Shown here one piece after another: positions 26,209-35,910 of a stretch of DNA of 64,000 nucleotides (within the stretch, counting starts at the first letter, position 1; each line of letters begins with the position of its first letter). Position numbers and translations under genes: made by a program. The DNA is taken from the NCBI RefSeq assembly GCF_007988805.1, contig NZ_BJUV01000010.1, positions 1 through 64,000 of the forward strand. The letters are read 5' to 3'. The DNA comes from Frigoribacterium faeni (GTDB lineage: Bacteria > Actinomycetota > Actinomycetes > Actinomycetales > Microbacteriaceae). The notes beneath the pieces are model-generated. The model had not been told where the DNA came from. It searched no databases and was given only the letters and a program-made list of their open reading frames with translations.

Positions 26209-26703
26209 TCAACTCTCTGACAGCTCGTCCGTCGCCAGATCGTCGAGAGGGGCGGCGACGCGGCGCGCGGCCACGCCGTCGAGGAAGATCATGACCAATG
26301 ACCGGGCCGCCCCGCGGTAGCCGGCGAACTCGGGCAGCCCCTGCGCGAGCAGCGACGCGAAGACGACGACGTCGACCGTGCGGAGGGTCGTCGAGACCGT
26401 GCCGTCGTGGCGACCACGGGCGACGAGCACGTCGACCCGCCGACGGAGCTCGCCGTCGAGACGCTCGACCTCGTGCTGCGGCAGGCCGGGAGCGCCGAAC
26501 CCCGGCATCATGAGCTGCCCGCGGGCGTCGATGACCGCCTCGAAGTACGCCTCGAGGCCGGAGAGGCCGTCGAGCCCCCGGGCGATGATGGCGTCGACGA
26601 CCGCGAACGACTCGCCGTACGCGCGCGTCATCACCCCCTGGGCGAGCGGCGGGGTCTCGGAGTCGGATCCAGGAGGGACGAGCCGGGGCGGAATACGGTT
26701 CAC
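26209..26703 (-). CDS. TetR-like ligand domain lacking its DNA-binding domain
   Basis: The 164-residue product matches the C-terminal half of TetR proteins (GLDGLSGLEAYFEAVIDAR, GRHDGTVSTTLRTVDVVVFASLLAQ, ARSLVMIFLDGV) but has no N-terminal helix-turn-helix. Only 94 bases separate its GTG (26703) from the end of the next gene, too few for that domain, and none is encoded there in any frame. TAGGCT seven bases before the GTG suggests it is still transcribed, leaderless. It may be a decayed remnant after an N-terminal deletion, or a free ligand-binding protein that dimerises with another TetR member. Confidence 0.6.
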   Translation of the reverse strand: MNRIPPRLVPPGSDSETPPLAQGVMTRAYGESFAVVDAIIARGLDGLSGLEAYFEAVIDARGQLMMPGFGAPGLPQHEVERLDGELRRRVDVLVARGRHDGTVSTTLRTVDVVVFASLLAQGLPEFAGYRGAARSLVMIFLDGVAARRVAAPLDDLATDELSES

Positions 26704-26797
26704 GATATGTAGCCTACGAAGAACTCGGCCCGAATGCGAGCCGACACCGCGCCTCCTCGGCTCGGAGACCCCGGCGCCCGGCTCGGCAGCGCTGCCG

Positions 26798-27667
26798 TCA
26801 GACGGTCGCGGGGGCGCCCGACAGCACCAGACTGCGCTCCCAGAGCCCCCGCGCCAGGTCGCGGTCGTCGGCCAGCGGGTGCAGGCGTCCGGGCGCCCGC
26901 AGGCGGTCGAAGTAGTTGCCGCTCGGCGCCGGCACCCGGGCGGCACCCGCCAGACGGACGAGCGGCTCGGCCCCCTCGTCGGTGGTGACGGCCAGACGCT
27001 TGCCGAGGGTCATGACGGCGCCCGTGCCGCCGAAGCCCGACGCGACGAAGCCCGGGTGGAACGCGAACGCCTCGACGCCCGTTCCGCGGAGGCGGCGGGC
27101 GAGCTCGCGGGTGAACAGCACGTTCTCGAGCTTCGACGCCCCGTAGGCGCGCATGCCGCCGACCCAGGGGCCGCGGACGGTGTCGAGGTCGTCGAGCCGG
27201 ACGCCGCCGATCCGGTTGCCCGCGCTCGACGTCTGCACGATGCGCACCGCCCCGGCGGGCTCGGCCTCGGCGGTCTCGAGGAGGCGCGGCAGCAGCAGCG
27301 AGGTCAGCAGGAACCCCGCGAGGTGGTTGCTCTGGAACGTCGTCTCGAACCCGTCGTGCGTCGTCGTGCGCTCCGAGAAGATGCCGCCGGCGTTGTTGGC
27401 GAGCACGTGGATGCGCGGGTGGTCGGCGAGCAACGACGCGGCGAGGTCGCGCACCTGGGCCAGATCGGCGAAGTCGCTGACGTAGGCGCGCCCGCCGACC
27501 TCGGCGGCGACGGAGGTCGTGCGGTCGGGGTTGCGGCCCACGACGGCGACCTTGGCGCCGAGGCGGGACAGGGCACGGGCCGCGCTGCGGCCGATCCCCG
27601 AACTGGCACCGGTGATGACGACGGTGCGGTCGGACTGGTCACGGGCTTCGGGGAGGGTCACGGTCAT
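26798..27667 (-). CDS. SDR-family oxidoreductase (retinol-dehydrogenase-like)
   Basis: This 289-residue protein has the SDR cofactor motif TGASSGIG (residues 19-26), VVGRNP suggesting NADP, NNAG near 92, and YGASK as catalytic Tyr/Lys. It resembles the WW-domain oxidoreductase/retinol dehydrogenase-like group with an extended C-terminus. The ATG at 27667 lies six bases after TAGCGT, so the transcript is probably leaderless. The truncated TetR gene follows on the same strand; a complete TetR may once have controlled it. Substrate unknown. Confidence 0.83.
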   Translation of the reverse strand: MTVTLPEARDQSDRTVVITGASSGIGRSAARALSRLGAKVAVVGRNPDRTTSVAAEVGGRAYVSDFADLAQVRDLAASLLADHPRIHVLANNAGGIFSERTTTHDGFETTFQSNHLAGFLLTSLLLPRLLETAEAEPAGAVRIVQTSSAGNRIGGVRLDDLDTVRGPWVGGMRAYGASKLENVLFTRELARRLRGTGVEAFAFHPGFVASGFGGTGAVMTLGKRLAVTTDEGAEPLVRLAGAARVPAPSGNYFDRLRAPGRLHPLADDRDLARGLWERSLVLSGAPATV

Positions 27668-27731
27668 GTCTGCACGCTAGGCGCACGCGCCTCCGAACGC
27701 GCCCGACGTCACGCCCGGGGCGGGAACGGCA

Positions 27732-27764
27732 GGAGGCGCGGTGCCGGACCGGCACCGCGCCTCC
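27732..27764. terminator. Terminator built from two inverted GGAGGCGCGGT motifs
   Basis: GGAGGCGCGGTGCCGG (27732-27747) and its exact complement (27749-27764) flank one base, giving a 16-bp stem just after the isocitrate dehydrogenase stop. It is the cleanest of four inverted pairs of the window-wide motif. Confidence 0.75.
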
Positions 27765-27781
27765 GGGACGGGGACGTCGCG

Positions 27782-29992
<2,211 letters not shown>

Positions 29993-30052
29993 GACGGCGG
30001 GTACTCCCTCGTGTCGCTCGTGCGTGCGTTCGGCCCCAGGCTACCCGGCGGA

Positions 30053-30074
30053 GGTCTCTCGATGTCGAGAGACC
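30053..30074. terminator. Terminator hairpin after the transketolase
   Basis: GGTCTCTCGA (30053-30062) pairs with TCGAGAGACC (30065-30074). It lies nine bases past the stop of the minus-strand transketolase gene. Confidence 0.65.
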
Positions 30075-30082
30075 CGGCCGAC

Positions 30083-32143
30083 TCAGCCCAGCACCCGACG
30101 GGCCGCCGCCTCGACCGCCCCGGCGTCGACTCCGCGCAGGTGCAGCAGCTCGGGGCCCGAGCCCGACTCGCCGAACTCGTCGATGCCGACCACCTCGCCG
30201 TCGAGCCCCGCGTAGCGGTACCAGGGCTGACGACTGCCCGCCTCGATCGCGACGCGGGCGCGCAGCCCGCGCGGCAGGACCTCGGCGCGGTAGTCGGCCG
30301 GCTGCTGCTCGAACCATTCGAGGCAGGGCATCGAGACGACCCGGACGGCCACGCCCTCGTCGGCGAGCCGGCGGGCGACCCCGAGGGCCACGTGCACCTC
30401 GCTGCCCGACGCGACGAGCGCGAGCTCGTCGCCGCTGCCGGACCGCCAGAGGACGTAGCCGCCGCGCGCGGTGCCGACCTCGGACGCCTCGCCGCCGCCG
30501 AGGTCGGGCAGCGCCTGACGGGAGAGGACGAAGGCGGTGGGGCCGTCCGCGGTGGCCAGCACGCGCCTCCAGACCGCCACGACCTCCCGCGCGTCGGCCG
30601 GGCGCACGACGTCGAGACCGGGGACGGTGCGGAGCGAGGCGGTCTGCTCGACCGGCTGGTGCGTGGGGCCGTCCTCGCCGACGGCCACGGAGTCGTGCGT
30701 GTACACGTAGAGCGCCGGCAGACCCATCAGGGCGGCGAGGCGGATGCTCGGCCGGGCGTAGTCGCTGAACGCCAGGTACGTCGAGCCGTAGGGCCGCCAC
30801 AGACCGTGCAGCGCCACACCGCTCAGCATCGCGGTCATGGCGTGCTCGCGGATGCCGAAGTGGACGAAGTCGCCGCCCGGCGTCGCACGGTCGACGGCGC
30901 GGCCGACCACGGCCACGTTGGTCGAGGACGAGAGGTCGGCCGATCCGCCCCACAGGCCGGCGACCTCGCGCGCGGCCGCGAGGGCCGCCCCCGAGGTCGT
31001 GCGCGTGGCGGCTCCGTCGTCGACGGCGACCGTGGCGAGCGCGTCGGCGAGCGCCGCCGGGTCCGCCCCGGCCGCCCCGGCCACCAGGGCGTCGCGCCGG
31101 CCCGCGAGGTCGGGGCGGGCTCCGCGCCAGGCGGCCTCGGCGGCGTCCCACTCGCGGTGGAGCGCGGCGCCCCGGTCGCGGGCGAGCAGCCCGGTCGCCC
31201 GGACGTCGTCGGGCAGCAGGTCGTGCAGGCCGGCGTCGGGGGCGAAGCCCAGGGCGGCCTTGACCGCCGAGACCTCGTCGGCGCCGAAGCCGCCCGAGTG
31301 GGCCGCGGGGGTGCCGCCGCGCAGCACGGAGGGCGCGCCGATCACCGTCCGGACGGCGACGAGGGCGGGGCGACCGTCCCGGCGACGCGCCTCCTCGAGG
31401 GCCGATCGCAGCGCGTCGAGGTCGGTGGCGTCGTCGACGTCGATCACCGACCAGCCGTAGGCGCGGTACCGGGCGCGGACGTCCTCCGAGAAGGCGAGGT
31501 CGGTGCCGCCGTCGATCGTGATGCGGTTGTCGTCCCAGACGAGCACGAGGTTCTCGAGGCCGAGGGTGCCGGCGAGGCTCGACGCCTCGCCCGAGACCCC
31601 CTCCTGCAGGCAGCCGTCGCCGGCGATGGCCCAGACGGTGGGGTCGAAGAGGCCGGCGCCCGCGCCGTGCAGCGCCTCGTCGCGACGGGCGGCGAGGGCG
31701 AGACCGACGGCGGAGGCCACGCCCTGCCCGAGGGGTCCGGTGCTCATCTCGACGCCGGGCGTGTGGTGCAGCTCGGGGTGGCCGGGGGTCCGCGACCCGA
31801 GCGTGCGGCTGAGGGCCAGCTCGTCGAGCTCGAGGTCGTAGCCGGTCAGCACGAGCTGCGTGTAGAGCAGCAGGCTGGCGTGGCCGGCCGAGAGCACGAC
31901 CCGGTCGCGACCGGTCCACTCGGGGTCGGCGGGGTCGTGGCGCAGCACGTGCTGCCAGAGCACGTGGGCGGTCGGCGCGAGCGCCATGGCGGTGCCGGCG
32001 TGCCCGTGCCCCTTGGCCTGGACGACCTGCGCCGGGATCGCGACGGCGGCGGCGACCAGGCGCGCCTCGAGGTCGGGGCCGCTGTCGGGCGCCGCCCCGC
32101 GGCTAGGGTCGGTCGAGCGGATGTCGGGGTCGTCGTTGGCCAT
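30083..32143 (-). CDS. Transketolase
   Basis: The 686-residue thiamine-diphosphate enzyme moves two-carbon units between sugar phosphates. It shows the ThDP motif [18 protein letters not shown]...WDDN near residues 155-185, [13 protein letters not shown] at the N-terminus, [14 protein letters not shown], and the C-terminal [22 protein letters not shown]. The ATG (32143) lies six bases after GAATGT, which is 17 bp from TTGACT: a leaderless promoter. It faces the ROK regulator that leads an ascorbate-type PTS, so this is likely a dedicated copy for the PTS substrate rather than the housekeeping enzyme. Confidence 0.92.
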   Translation of the reverse strand: MANDDPDIRSTDPSRGAAPDSGPDLEARLVAAAVAIPAQVVQAKGHGHAGTAMALAPTAHVLWQHVLRHDPADPEWTGRDRVVLSAGHASLLLYTQLVLTGYDLELDELALSRTLGSRTPGHPELHHTPGVEMSTGPLGQGVASAVGLALAARRDEALHGAGAGLFDPTVWAIAGDGCLQEGVSGEASSLAGTLGLENLVLVWDDNRITIDGGTDLAFSEDVRARYRAYGWSVIDVDDATDLDALRSALEEARRRDGRPALVAVRTVIGAPSVLRGGTPAAHSGGFGADEVSAVKAALGFAPDAGLHDLLPDDVRATGLLARDRGAALHREWDAAEAAWRGARPDLAGRRDALVAGAAGADPAALADALATVAVDDGAATRTTSGAALAAAREVAGLWGGSADLSSSTNVAVVGRAVDRATPGGDFVHFGIREHAMTAMLSGVALHGLWRPYGSTYLAFSDYARPSIRLAALMGLPALYVYTHDSVAVGEDGPTHQPVEQTASLRTVPGLDVVRPADAREVVAVWRRVLATADGPTAFVLSRQALPDLGGGEASEVGTARGGYVLWRSGSGDELALVASGSEVHVALGVARRLADEGVAVRVVSMPCLEWFEQQPADYRAEVLPRGLRARVAIEAGSRQPWYRYAGLDGEVVGIDEFGESGSGPELLHLRGVDAGAVEAAARRVLG

Positions 32144-32151
32144 TCGTCCAC

Positions 32152-32180
32152 ATTCGTATACAAATAGACCAAAGTCAACC
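32152..32180. promoter_or_regulatory. Operator-like dyad in the transketolase/ROK intergenic region
   Basis: ATTCGTATACAAAT (32152-32165) is a 14-bp near-perfect palindrome. It overlaps the spacer and -10 of the transketolase promoter (minus strand TTGACT at about 32174-32179, then GAATGT). The divergent ROK protein is the natural candidate binder. Confidence 0.6.
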
Positions 32181-32196
32181 GAAGCGAGGAGACACC

Positions 32197-33363
32197 GTGG
32201 CGCGAACACCCAAGACCCCGTCGACGGGCTCGGGTGTCGTCCTCGACCTGATCCGACGGGGCGAGGCGACGACCCGCTCCGAGCTGATCGACGGGCTGGG
32301 CTGGTCGCGGGTCACCCTCGCCCGCCGACTCGACGACCTGCTCGAGGCCGGGTTCATCGTCAGCGCGGGTCAGCTCAGCTCGAGCGGCGGCCGCCCGCCC
32401 GAGGAGTTCGCCGTCGCGGCCGACGCCGGCGTGATCCTCGCGATCGACATCGGCGGATCGCACACCCGCGTCGGCGTCACCGACCTCGTCTCGACCGTGC
32501 TCAGCGAGGACGAGGCCGACATCGGCCTGCACGACGGACCCGACGAGATCTTCAGCTGGGCGATCCAGGTCTTCGACTTCCTCCTCGCCGACCTGGGCCG
32601 CAGCCGCGCCGACGTGCGCGCCATCGGCATCGGCGTGCCCGGCCCGGTCGACGCCGTGACGGGGCGCCTGGGCAGCCCGCAGCTCGATCCCCGCTGGGAG
32701 GAGGTGCGGGTCGACGACTACTTCACCGGCTTCGACGCGGTCTTCGCCGTCGACCGCGACGTCAACATCCTCGCGGTCGGCGAGTCCCGGCTGAGCTGGC
32801 CCGAGTACTCGCACCTCACGGTGGTCAAGGTGGGCATGGGCGTCGGCTGCGCCTTCGTGCTCGACGGCCACGTCTACCGAGGAGCCCGAGGAGGCGCGGG
32901 TCAGCTGAGCGCGCCCCGCGACCCCGGCTCGCCCCTCCACCGTCTCGAGCTCGACGCGAGCGGGGCGACGATCCGCCAGGCGCTCCGCGACCAGGGCCGC
33001 GACATCTCGACCAGCGCGGACATCGTGGCGGCGGCGCGGGCCCACGATCCGGTCGTGCTCGCCCAGCTCGAGGAGGTCGGCACCCGCATCGGCGACGCGC
33101 TCGCGGACGTGGTCGGGCTGCTGAACCCGCAGGCGGTCATCATCGGCGGGAACCTCGCCGAGACGGGAGAGCGCCTGGTCGCCGGCATCCGGTCGGCCCT
33201 GCTGACCGGCACGCACGACTTCTCGCGGCGCGGGCTCGTCGTCGAGCGCGCCCGCCTGGGCGACAAGGCCGGGGTGCGCGGGGCCTCGCTGATGGCGCAG
33301 GACGCCCTCTTCGACATCGCCCGCGTCAGCGCGGCCACGAGCCGACGCGGCCCCGCGAGCTGA
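32197..33363 (+). CDS. ROK-family transcriptional regulator
   Basis: The 388-residue protein joins an N-terminal winged helix (about residues 10-65, RSELIDGLGWSRVTLARRLDDLLEAGFI) to a ROK sugar-kinase-like domain (LAIDIGGSHTRVGVTD, GVPGPVDAVTGRL, GARGGAGQL, INPQAVIIGGNLA-like). It lacks the CXCGXXGCXE zinc-binding motif of NagC/Mlc; at that place it reads GGAGQLSAPRDPGSPLHRLEL. The GTG has GAGGAG upstream. It is followed by the PTS genes and faces the transketolase, so it likely controls both. A 15-mer motif copy lies at 32887. Confidence 0.87.
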   Translation: MARTPKTPSTGSGVVLDLIRRGEATTRSELIDGLGWSRVTLARRLDDLLEAGFIVSAGQLSSSGGRPPEEFAVAADAGVILAIDIGGSHTRVGVTDLVSTVLSEDEADIGLHDGPDEIFSWAIQVFDFLLADLGRSRADVRAIGIGVPGPVDAVTGRLGSPQLDPRWEEVRVDDYFTGFDAVFAVDRDVNILAVGESRLSWPEYSHLTVVKVGMGVGCAFVLDGHVYRGARGGAGQLSAPRDPGSPLHRLELDASGATIRQALRDQGRDISTSADIVAAARAHDPVVLAQLEEVGTRIGDALADVVGLLNPQAVIIGGNLAETGERLVAGIRSALLTGTHDFSRRGLVVERARLGDKAGVRGASLMAQDALFDIARVSAATSRRGPAS

Positions 33364-33390
33364 CGCACCGCGGTGACTTTAGAACACGAG

Positions 33391-33419
33391 TGGTCAAAAG
33401 CCGCTTTTCGGGTTAGGCT
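33391..33419 (+). promoter_or_regulatory. Promoter of the PTS operon
   Basis: TGGTCA (33391-33396), a 17-bp spacer and TAGGCT (33414-33419) form a promoter. The spacer holds the small dyad AAAAG-CCG-CTTTT (33397-33409), which may be a regulator site. Confidence 0.6.
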
Positions 33420-33492
33420 CGGGCACCAGTCGACGAGGCACCTCTTCGACGACACCTGCTGCCCTGGGCGGCGCCGAGCGAAGGAGCCCGAC

Positions 33493-33966
33493 ATGCCTGT
33501 CGACCTGGCCGAAGAACTCCCCGTCGAATCCGTCGTCACCGGGGCGCACGCCGCCGACTGGCGCGACGCCCTCCGCCTCGCGGGCGACGGGCTGGTCGCC
33601 TCGGGCGCCACGACCGCCGCCTACACCGACGAGATGATCGCGGCCGTCGACGAGCTCGGGCCCTACATCGTCATCGCGCCCGGGCTCGCCCTGGCGCACA
33701 GCCGCCCCTCCCCCGCCGTCTCGCGCACCGGGCTCTCCTGGGTCGGGCTCGCCGAGCCCGTCGCCTTCGGTCACAAGACGAACGACCCCGTCGACCTGGT
33801 GATCGGCCTCGCCGCCCTCGACCACGACGGACACATCGAGGTCATGTCGGCCCTCGCGGGCGTGCTCGCCGACGAGGCCGGGCTCGCCGCGCTGCGGGCC
33901 GCCGAGTCGCCCGACGAGGTGCTCCGCACCCTGCACGAGCTGGCCGACGCCGCGAACGCCTCCTGA
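33493..33966 (+). CDS. PTS IIA component, ascorbate/fructose type
   Basis: The 157-residue cytoplasmic phosphocarrier belongs to the mannitol/fructose/ascorbate IIA family (PTS_EIIA_2). His69 in PGLALAHSRPS is the phosphorylation site. It takes phosphate from HPr and passes it to the IIB protein encoded next. AAGGAG lies six bases before the ATG; a longer frame upstream runs through the promoter and is rejected. It is the first gene of the IIA-IIB-IIC operon. Confidence 0.9.
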   Translation: MPVDLAEELPVESVVTGAHAADWRDALRLAGDGLVASGATTAAYTDEMIAAVDELGPYIVIAPGLALAHSRPSPAVSRTGLSWVGLAEPVAFGHKTNDPVDLVIGLAALDHDGHIEVMSALAGVLADEAGLAALRAAESPDEVLRTLHELADAANAS

Positions 33967-34004
33967 CCACCCCACGAACCACCTCTGCTCGAAAGGAACA
34001 TCCC

Positions 34005-34277
34005 ATGAAGATCATCACCGTCTGCGGCATGGGGATCGGCACCTCGGTCCTGCTCAAGATGAACGCCGAGAAGGCGCTGCGCGCCCTCGACATCGACGCC
34101 GACGTCGAGGCGGCGGACATCGGCACCGCCCGCGGCGCCGCGCGCACCGCCCAGCTCGTGCTCACCTCCGAGGACCTCGTCGAGGAGCTCGGTCAGGTGC
34201 CCGCCAAGGTCGTCGTCATCGACAACTTCACCAACGTCGCCGAGATCCAGGCGAAGATCCAGGACTCGATCGCCTGA
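34005..34277 (+). CDS. PTS IIB component, ascorbate type
   Basis: This 90-residue protein has the IIB phosphorylation loop at its N-terminus (ITVCGMGIGTS, phospho-Cys7) in the lactose/ascorbate IIB fold. It transfers phosphate from IIA to the sugar bound by IIC. GAAAGGAA lies upstream. It lies 38 bp after IIA and 44 bp before IIC, on the same strand. Confidence 0.92.
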   Translation: MKIITVCGMGIGTSVLLKMNAEKALRALDIDADVEAADIGTARGAARTAQLVLTSEDLVEELGQVPAKVVVIDNFTNVAEIQAKIQDSIA

Positions 34278-34321
34278 CCCCGGGTCGGCTGATCGAGAAG
34301 AGAAAGAACTAAGGAGTCCCA

Positions 34322-35821
34322 ATGGAGTGGCTGGTCGTCGTACTCGACTTCATCGGCATGCAGATCCTCAACGTGCCCGCCTACCTGATCGGCATCATCA
34401 CCGCGATCGGTCTGATCGCGCTGCGTCGCAACGCCGGACAGATCGTGGGAGGCGCGCTCAAGGCCGCCCTCGGGTTCCTGATCCTGGGGGCGGGCGCGAC
34501 GGTGGTCACCGGTGCGCTCGACCCGCTCGGCACGCTGATCCTGGCGGTGACGGGCGCCCAGGGCGTCATCCCCACCAACGAGGTCATCGCGGCCGTCGCC
34601 CAGGAGCAGTACGGCGCGCAGAGCGCGTACGTGCTGGTGCTCGGCTTCCTGGTGATGCTCGCCCTCGCGCGCTTCACCCCGCTGAAGTACATCTTCCTCA
34701 CCGGGCACCACATGGTCTTCATGTCGGTGATGCTGACCGTCGTGCTGTCGGTCGGCCTCGGCAGCGGCCTGAGCTGGCTCACCGTCGTGCTCGGCGCCGT
34801 GCTGCTCGGCGTGATCATGGTGGTCATGCCGGCGCTCGCGCAGCCGTTCATGAAGAAGATCACCGGCGACGACTCGATCGCCATCGGCCACTTCGGCACG
34901 CTCGGCTACCTGGCCGCCGGCGCGACCGGCGTCGCCGTGGGCGGCAAGAGCAAGTCCACGGAGGAGATCAAGTTCCCCCAGGGGCTGAAGTTCCTCCGCG
35001 ACTCGATGGTCGCCACGAGCCTCTCGATGGTGCTCATCTACCTGGTCTTCACCGTCTGGGCGCTGATCGCCCTGCCGCAGTCCGAGGCCTTCGAGATCTT
35101 CGGCGTCACCGACGCGGGCGCGTTCATCATGGCCGGCTTCGCGCAGGCGCTGCAGTTCGGCGTCGGCGTCGCGATCATCCTCTACGGTGTCCGCACCGTG
35201 CTGGGCGAGCTCGTGCCCGCGTTCCAGGGCATCGCCGAGAAGGTCGTGCCGGGCGCCAAGCCCGCGCTCGACATCCCGCTGATCTTCCCGTACGGGGCCA
35301 ACGCGGTGCTGATCGGATTCCTGTCGTCGTTCGCCGGCGGCCTCGTGGCCCTCGCCGTCCTGGCCTCGTGGCTGAACCCGGTCTTCGGGCTGGCGCTCAT
35401 CCTGCCCGGCATGGTGCCGCACTTCTTCACCGGTGGTGGAGCGGGCGTCTTCGGCAACGCGACGGGCGGCCGCAAGGGCGCCGTGCTCGGCGGCTTCGTC
35501 AACGGTCTGATCATCACGTTCCTGCCGGCCATCCTGCTGCTCGTGCTCGGCAACCTGGGCTTCGCGAACAGCACGTTCGGCGACGCCGACTTCGGCTGGT
35601 TCGGAACGGTCATCGGCGTGAGCTTCCTCGGCGGCCCCCTGGTCGGCGTGATCATCAGCCTCGCCGTCGGCGCCGCGCTCGTCATCGGCGCGTCGATCTA
35701 CCAGATCAAGCTCGTCGACGGCGGCTGGGTCCCCGGTGCGAAGCGCGACGCGCGCCTCGCCGCCGAGCAGGCCGACGCCGACGCGGCGAAGGCGACCAGC
35801 GCCTCCTCGGGCACCCGCTAG
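34322..35821 (+). CDS. PTS IIC component, UlaA type
   Basis: This 499-residue integral membrane protein matches the ascorbate PTS permease family UlaA, which moves sugar as it is phosphorylated. It has about eleven helices, with FIGMQILNVPAYLIGI at the start, the cytosolic KSTEEIKFPQGLKFLRDSM, and PHFFTGGGAGVFGNATGGRKG near residue 365. AAGGAG lies upstream. No ulaD, ulaE or ulaG gene is nearby, and the only linked metabolic gene is a transketolase, so the substrate may be a pentitol or pentose-like compound rather than ascorbate. Confidence 0.9.
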   Translation: MEWLVVVLDFIGMQILNVPAYLIGIITAIGLIALRRNAGQIVGGALKAALGFLILGAGATVVTGALDPLGTLILAVTGAQGVIPTNEVIAAVAQEQYGAQSAYVLVLGFLVMLALARFTPLKYIFLTGHHMVFMSVMLTVVLSVGLGSGLSWLTVVLGAVLLGVIMVVMPALAQPFMKKITGDDSIAIGHFGTLGYLAAGATGVAVGGKSKSTEEIKFPQGLKFLRDSMVATSLSMVLIYLVFTVWALIALPQSEAFEIFGVTDAGAFIMAGFAQALQFGVGVAIILYGVRTVLGELVPAFQGIAEKVVPGAKPALDIPLIFPYGANAVLIGFLSSFAGGLVALAVLASWLNPVFGLALILPGMVPHFFTGGGAGVFGNATGGRKGAVLGGFVNGLIITFLPAILLLVLGNLGFANSTFGDADFGWFGTVIGVSFLGGPLVGVIISLAVGAALVIGASIYQIKLVDGGWVPGAKRDARLAAEQADADAAKATSASSGTR

Positions 35822-35853
35822 CAGCGGCCCCGGGGCGACGCCCCGCATCGGAC

Positions 35854-35893
35854 AGAGCTCAGGCCCCCGTGATCGCACGGGGGCCTGAGCTCT
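35854..35893. terminator. Bidirectional terminator
   Basis: Arms 35854-35871 and 35876-35893 form a perfect 18-bp stem with a 4-nt loop. It sits between the convergent PTS operon and the polysaccharide operon, 32 bases past the IIC stop and 18 before the OpgC stop. Confidence 0.85.
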
Positions 35894-35910
35894 TCCTCAT
35901 GGTGCTCCGG

